Below, piece by piece: positions 25,155 through 28,743 of a DNA stretch of 28,743 bases (its first letter is position 1; each line of letters starts with the position of its first letter). Made by a program: the position numbers and the translations under genes. Origin of the DNA: SMXL01 sp036985715. Lineage in GTDB: Bacteria > Bacteroidota > Rhodothermia > Rhodothermales > UBA10348. Where the stretch lies: contig BTQE01000032.1 in assembly GCA_036985715.1 (NCBI GenBank), positions 1 through 28,743 of the forward strand, written 5' to 3'. The notes under the pieces were generated by a model. That model saw nothing but the letters and a program-made list of their open reading frames with translations, did no database searches and was not told the DNA's origin.

Positions 25155-25319
25155 AATTCGCAGCAGGTTTTAGCTGTAGATCCCTTAGATGAAGTCATAA
25201 CCCGCCTTTATGACAGGAGTTACCGGTATTCAGCTAGACGACGTAGGCCACCAAAAACATACCAACCCGGCAAATCGTGTCAGTATGGCAGAACACGAAT
25301 GCGGAGATCCGGTACTGAG

Positions 25320-26390
25320 CTATCGGAGGACCTGTACCTTCACGAAATCAAGAAGCACGGTCCCTGTCCCGTTAAGACGAAAACCAGACGGGCCGGCGAC
25401 CGGGGTCGAGCTGCGACCATGTGCCACAAGCGCATCATCTGCATAAGCCCTGGCATGGTCACCGTCGGAAACTACCCGGAATGTGACCCATCCGGACGGT
25501 TCATACGGTTTGGCATCCAGCAGGTGAATATCTCCGTTTTCACTTCGTCCCTGACGCATTTCTCCTTTTCCGATCGAAGTAAAATGATAATTGTCGGCGT
25601 CTTCTACGTGATGGACGAACATGAGCACACCGTCGAACTGATCGAGATTTGCCGCGAAGTCGACCTGGATGTCATCCACAGGCTGATCGTATACGAACAT
25701 GGCGACCGCCCCCTCGGTTGAGAGTGCCAACACTTCTCCATGCTCGCCTCCGTCCATGATTGAGGTTTGGGAAAAGTCTCCGCCCCCTTCCGGAAATGTC
25801 ATCGAAGATTTCCATGCCGATGAATGCTTGGGTTTCCACGTCCAGCCTCCACTCTCGGACAGAATGGGTGCAGATTGATTCTCTGTAGATAAATCTCCCG
25901 GCGCGACTTCAATGCCTTGAACGGTATTATCTACTGTTTGTACACCGGCTCCGTACTTGAACACCAACTGGGCACCTTGTTGAGCGGTCTGATAGAGGAG
26001 CACGAGACCGGATGCTGGAATGATGACCATGGCCACCCAGACAGCCGTTTTCTTTCCGAGAGCCGTCAGGTCGATCAGGGGTCTGACGATAGCAAAGATT
26101 CCAAAAAACCAGAGCGTCCACAGGGCCAATTTGGTGTGCTCGGTCAAGGCAGCATCGCCCTCTGTCGAGAGGAAGACGAGATCAGCGGCTTGTCTTCCCG
26201 CCAAATAGGTTGCAAGTACAGCTAGACCCCCCAGGACATACATCAGAACGGCGGCTTTGCGCCAGAACGGTCGCGCGCGTAAGATCAGTCCAGCGCCATC
26301 CAACAGAACAGCTACAAATATGATTGCGATCGGAAAATGAACGAATAGCGGGTGAATGTTGGGTGCCCAATCAGGGAGAAAGAAATCCAT
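25320..26390 (-). CDS. DUF2231 membrane protein with a C-terminal LamG/DUF1080-like domain
   Basis: The first 140 residues hold about four hydrophobic helices with the DUF2231 signature around NIHPLFVHFPIAI (His13 and His18) and HTKLALWTLWFFG. The remainder, about residues 160-356, looks like a beta-sandwich of the concanavalin/LamG or DUF1080 type, with segments such as DGVLMFVHHVEDADNYHF and a closing VLLDFVKVQVLR. It probably faces the periplasm. DUF2231 function is not established; conserved membrane histidines hint at heme or metal binding, which is inference. It is upstream of clpB on the same strand with a 165-bp gap, so joint transcription is uncertain. Its own promoter would lie in the 135-bp divergent gap with the DUF493 gene. 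Confidence 0.78.
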   Translation of the reverse strand: MDFFLPDWAPNIHPLFVHFPIAIIFVAVLLDGAGLILRARPFWRKAAVLMYVLGGLAVLATYLAGRQAADLVFLSTEGDAALTEHTKLALWTLWFFGIFAIVRPLIDLTALGKKTAVWVAMVIIPASGLVLLYQTAQQGAQLVFKYGAGVQTVDNTVQGIEVAPGDLSTENQSAPILSESGGWTWKPKHSSAWKSSMTFPEGGGDFSQTSIMDGGEHGEVLALSTEGAVAMFVYDQPVDDIQVDFAANLDQFDGVLMFVHHVEDADNYHFTSIGKGEMRQGRSENGDIHLLDAKPYEPSGWVTFRVVSDGDHARAYADDALVAHGRSSTPVAGPSGFRLNGTGTVLLDFVKVQVLR

Positions 26391-26525
26391 GGATAGAAAA
26401 AATTTGTTCCAACTAAAATAGTGATGAACGAGTTCAACCAGAGGATGTTACGCGCAGATGGAACACTGTTTTCAGTCGAGCTTACATGTTGCTTCGTCAC
26501 CAAGTATGCAGTTTGATCCTGAGAA

Positions 26526-26828
26526 ATGGCAATCGAAGCGACTCAAAAGCCGGATGACAGCACTGCTTTAGACGAATGGTGGACAAATTTTCGACTCCTG
26601 CTCGCGAACCAGTCAGACTGGCCGACAGATTATCTGTACAAATTTATCGTTCCCAAGGCCGGGTTGGAAGCACTAAAGAACGTATTCGGCGATGCCAGGA
26701 TCATCGTTCGAGCGTCGAAAAGAGGAAAATATCTCAGTGTAACTTCTCGAATGCCCGCAAATTCTCCAGATGAAGTGATTGCCGTGTACAAAGACGCCGG
26801 CAAGATTGACGGGGTCATTTCACTCTGA
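26526..26828 (+). CDS. DUF493 family protein (YbeD-like)
   Basis: The 100-residue product matches the DUF493 pattern seen in Bacteroidota: WPTDYLYKFIVPKAG, then SKRGKYLSVTSRM and a closing SPDEVIAVYKDAGKIDGVISL. The fold is a small alpha/beta ACT-like domain, as in E. coli YbeD, whose role is regulatory but poorly defined. The first 25 residues are variable and acidic. There is no recognisable ribosome binding site before the ATG, which is common in this lineage. It is divergent from the DUF2231 gene and 94 bp upstream of the amidohydrolase gene. Confidence 0.82.
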   Translation: MAIEATQKPDDSTALDEWWTNFRLLLANQSDWPTDYLYKFIVPKAGLEALKNVFGDARIIVRASKRGKYLSVTSRMPANSPDEVIAVYKDAGKIDGVISL

Positions 26829-26922
26829 TGCTTCGCCGTACCGCCCGTCATCAACCTGTTGAAATCCTATCCTCGTTCCTCTATTCTCGACTTCAATTCC
26901 GGTTCAACCCCTAAGTTTTCCG

Positions 26923-28182
26923 ATGAAAAAGCTTCTACCTATCCTCTTTCTATTGATCAACCTCCAGACTGCATGGAGTCAGGACTACGTCTTGAAACCG
27001 GATCGCGTATTCGACGGGCGCATCATACACGAAGGATGGCAGGTGGCCGTAACGGGAGATCGCATCACGTATGCGGGTCCGTACGCGAGCATCGACACCG
27101 TAGCCGCTCCTGAAATCATCGAGCTTCCAGGAATGACATTGTCGCCCGGACTGATCGAGGGACATTCCCACGTACTACTTCATCCATACGACGAAGCTTC
27201 CTGGAACGACCAGGTACTCAAGGAATCCAGAACCGAGCGGGTTTCCCGCGCTACAAATCATTTGCGAAACACGGTTTTAGCAGGGTTCACGACCATTCGT
27301 GACCTTGGTTCGGAAGGTGCGAACTACGCCGACGTGGGTCTAAAGCGGTCCATTGAAAAGGGAATCATCGTGGGCCCGAGGATGCTCGTGGCCGGGAGGG
27401 CCATGGTGGCAACAGGAAGTTATGGGCCGAAAGGGTTCCATCCGGATTTCGATGTACCACTCGGCGCCGAATCGGCTGATGGGTTTGATGACCTGATTCG
27501 CGTTACACGCGATCAGATCGGGAAGGGGGCTGATCTGATTAAGATCTATGCGGACTATCGGTGGGGTCCGAACGGCGAAGCCATGCCCACGTACTCCGTC
27601 AGTGAGATCAAGCGCATCGTAGAAACAGCAACAGCGAGCGGGCGCCCGGTAGTGGCTCATGCCGCGACAGCCGCGGGTATGATGAATGCGATTCTCGGCG
27701 GCGTAGAAACCATTGAGCATGGTGACGGCGCAACCGATGAGGTACTCGCACTCATGGAGGAGCGCGGTATCGTTTGGTATCCAACGCTTGCTGCTGTTGA
27801 AGCCATCTCCTCGTATGCCGGGTGGCGAAAAGGTAAAGATCCGGATCCGTCTCGAATTGTGCAGAAGAAGAATGTGTTTCGAAGAGCGCTCGATTCAGGA
27901 GTCGTGATTGGGCTGGGCAGCGACGTGGGCGTTTTCACTCACGGAGAGAATGCCTGGGAACTGGAGCTTCTTGTCGAATATGGGATGACCCCACTCGAAG
28001 CGATGCGAGCCGCAACGTCGGTCAACGCAGAAACCTTTCATCTAACGGATCGAGGAGTTGTACAACCGGGGTTCTTGGCTGATCTCGTGGTCATGCTCGG
28101 AGATCCGACAACGGATATCGGAGCTGCGAGAAAAGTCGAGTTGGTGATGAAAGGAGGTCGAATCCTGAAGCGACCCCACTAG
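26923..28182 (+). CDS. Secreted metal-dependent amidohydrolase
   Basis: The 419-residue product begins with a signal peptide (MKKLLPILFLLINLQTAWS, residues 1-19) and likely cleavage before Gln20. The mature protein is an amidohydrolase TIM barrel flanked by the split beta-sandwich. Metal-binding residues are His81 and His83 in GHSH, a probable carboxylated Lys207 in LIKIYAD, His246 in VVAHA, His266 in IEHGDG, and Asp334 in LGSDVG. The closing PGFLADLVVM is typical of the imidazolonepropionase/Xaa-Pro-dipeptidase-like subgroup. Related secreted enzymes act as prolidases or N-acyl/cyclic amide hydrolases, so the substrate is open. It converges with the small UVR-like gene (12 bp between stops). 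Confidence 0.92.
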   Translation: MKKLLPILFLLINLQTAWSQDYVLKPDRVFDGRIIHEGWQVAVTGDRITYAGPYASIDTVAAPEIIELPGMTLSPGLIEGHSHVLLHPYDEASWNDQVLKESRTERVSRATNHLRNTVLAGFTTIRDLGSEGANYADVGLKRSIEKGIIVGPRMLVAGRAMVATGSYGPKGFHPDFDVPLGAESADGFDDLIRVTRDQIGKGADLIKIYADYRWGPNGEAMPTYSVSEIKRIVETATASGRPVVAHAATAAGMMNAILGGVETIEHGDGATDEVLALMEERGIVWYPTLAAVEAISSYAGWRKGKDPDPSRIVQKKNVFRRALDSGVVIGLGSDVGVFTHGENAWELELLVEYGMTPLEAMRAATSVNAETFHLTDRGVVQPGFLADLVVMLGDPTTDIGAARKVELVMKGGRILKRPH

Positions 28183-28194
28183 ATGGGCGACCGA

Positions 28195-28425
28195 CTAGAG
28201 CTCCTTTAAGATGCGTAGTTCGAGCCAATTGACCGTACCACCGCTGGGGACATCCAACTGCGATGTTTTCAGCTCGACGTTGAGATTCTGCCGTTCAGCC
28301 TGGATGAACAGATGGTTCAGCTCCTCGATTTTATGCTTCAGTTCTTTCGCAAGGAGATAATCCTCGTCGCGAAGCAACTGGTCAACGAGTTTATCTACGT
28401 CTCCGATTCCAGATTCCTGCACCAT
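28195..28425 (-). CDS. Small protein with a UVR-like helical motif
   Basis: The 76-residue product has a first half predicted to be a helical hairpin, DVDKLVDQLLRDEDYLLAKELKHKIEELN. It resembles the UVR motif of UvrB, UvrC and the McsA or Clp families in spacing of leucines, acidic residues and a central Ala. The second half is short and possibly beta-rich (NVELKTSQLDV). It may mediate protein binding, but I cannot assign a function. The ATG at 28425 has no clear ribosome binding site. It is small, but its position between convergent and terminator-bounded genes and its protein-like composition favour a real gene. Confidence 0.55.
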   Translation of the reverse strand: MVQESGIGDVDKLVDQLLRDEDYLLAKELKHKIEELNHLFIQAERQNLNVELKTSQLDVPSGGTVNWLELRILKEL

Positions 28426-28589
28426 ATGTGCCTTATTGCCCTTTAACGGGTGTTTCGGATGATGAGTTGACTCACCTCTATTAACGGAAGAATACGCTGT
28501 ATTCGCTCTGTAACTGAATTCAGAGCCTCGAGACGGAACCTATCACACGGGCGATGGCGACGCAAATCGTCGATCCGACTGGAACAGTC
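28426..28589. other. Intergenic region upstream of the small UVR-like gene
   Basis: This 164-bp gap lies between the small UVR-like gene and the terminator of the edge gene. It should contain the promoter of the former on the minus strand. I see no clear promoter box, RNA gene or conserved structure. Confidence 0.35.
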
Positions 28590-28624
28590 AAAAAAAGCCC
28601 GGTGCGCGTTGAGCGCACCGGGCT
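28590..28624 (-). terminator. Strong intrinsic terminator for the minus-strand gene at the right edge
   Basis: A perfect 12-bp GC-rich stem (28596-28607 with 28613-28624) closes a 5-base loop. On the minus strand it is followed by seven T residues (28590-28596 read as A on the plus strand). It begins 11 bp after the stop codon at 28636-28638. On the plus strand no long T-run follows, so it acts mainly leftward. Confidence 0.9.
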
Positions 28625-28635
28625 CTCGTGTTTGG

Positions 28636-28743
28636 CTATTCTGAGGCGTAAAGTACGGCGTCTTTGAGGCTTTTTTGTATTAATAGCGGCTTCGCCGCAC
28701 GGGTCGCTCGTGTAACGAAGCTGTTTTTATTCGAGATACCGAG
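28636..28743 (-). CDS. 3' end of an unidentified gene, cut by the window edge
   Basis: On the minus strand one frame is open from the edge for 35 codons and ends at TAG (28636-28638), immediately before the strong terminator. The other two minus-strand frames are closed by stops within about 25 codons. The residues end SLKDAVLYASE and include a basic stretch, SFVTRATRAAKP. The fragment is too short to assign a family, and the gene continues outside the window. Confidence 0.5.
   Translation of the reverse strand, partial: LGISNKNSFVTRATRAAKPLLIQKSLKDAVLYASE

Noticed and set aside
25155..25319. Heat-shock operator (CIRCE) upstream of clpB
   Set aside because: I looked for TTAGCACTC with its inverted partner and saw neither half.
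28686..28698. GCGGC/GCCGC hairpin at the right edge
   Set aside because: It lies within the open frame of the edge gene and has no T-run, so it is not a terminator.

Overview
The window looks like chromosomal housekeeping DNA from a Bacteroidota-related bacterium, most likely of the Rhodothermota/Balneolota branch. This is inferred from gene content: a GWxTD-motif secreted protein, a Bacteroidetes-style DUF493 protein, HPr kinase, several signal peptides that end just before Gln, a promoter-like TAnnTTTG box, weak Shine-Dalgarno sites, and a sigma factor paired with a TPR Ser/Thr kinase. GC content looks moderate. I see no phage, insertion sequence, CRISPR array, tRNA or rRNA.

Layout. Positions 1-3439 hold a possible divergent gene start at the left edge, phenylalanine hydroxylase plus acylphosphatase (+), and a convergent alpha-glucan phosphorylase (-). 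Positions 3677-5486 hold prmC and a nitrilase-superfamily amidase (+). Positions 5558-7296 hold a glycosyltransferase followed by a secreted thioredoxin-like protein (-). Positions 7492-9053 hold a pgsA-type phosphatidyltransferase and ftsY (+), separated by 2 bp. Positions 9246-10691 hold a GWxTD protein with its own intrinsic terminator. Positions 10818-15192 form a compact + strand cluster: fmt, a degenerate galactokinase-like protein, a MoxR ATPase and HPr kinase. Positions 15304-18858 hold smc (-). A 303-bp divergent spacer rich in inverted repeats separates smc from an ECF-like sigma factor and a membrane Ser/Thr kinase with extracytoplasmic TPRs (+). ClpB and a DUF2231 membrane protein (-) follow, then a DUF493 protein and a secreted amidohydrolase (+), a small UVR-like protein (-), and the 3' end of a - strand gene with a strong terminator at the right edge.

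The genes cover translation (prmC, fmt), membrane insertion and lipid synthesis (ftsY, pgsA), chromosome segregation (smc), proteostasis (clpB), carbon storage and control (alpha-glucan phosphorylase, hprK) and envelope signalling (sigma factor and kinase). The most unusual item is the 427-residue protein at 11828-13111. Its C-terminal half still reads like galactokinase, but every catalytic motif of the GHMP-kinase family is lost. It overlaps fmt by ATGA and precedes moxR and hprK, so it may be a non-catalytic sugar-binding or regulatory protein. Secondary points are a nitrilase with Met at the catalytic Lys position, a 15-bp in-frame repeat array inside fmt, and the inverted-repeat-rich smc/sigma spacer.
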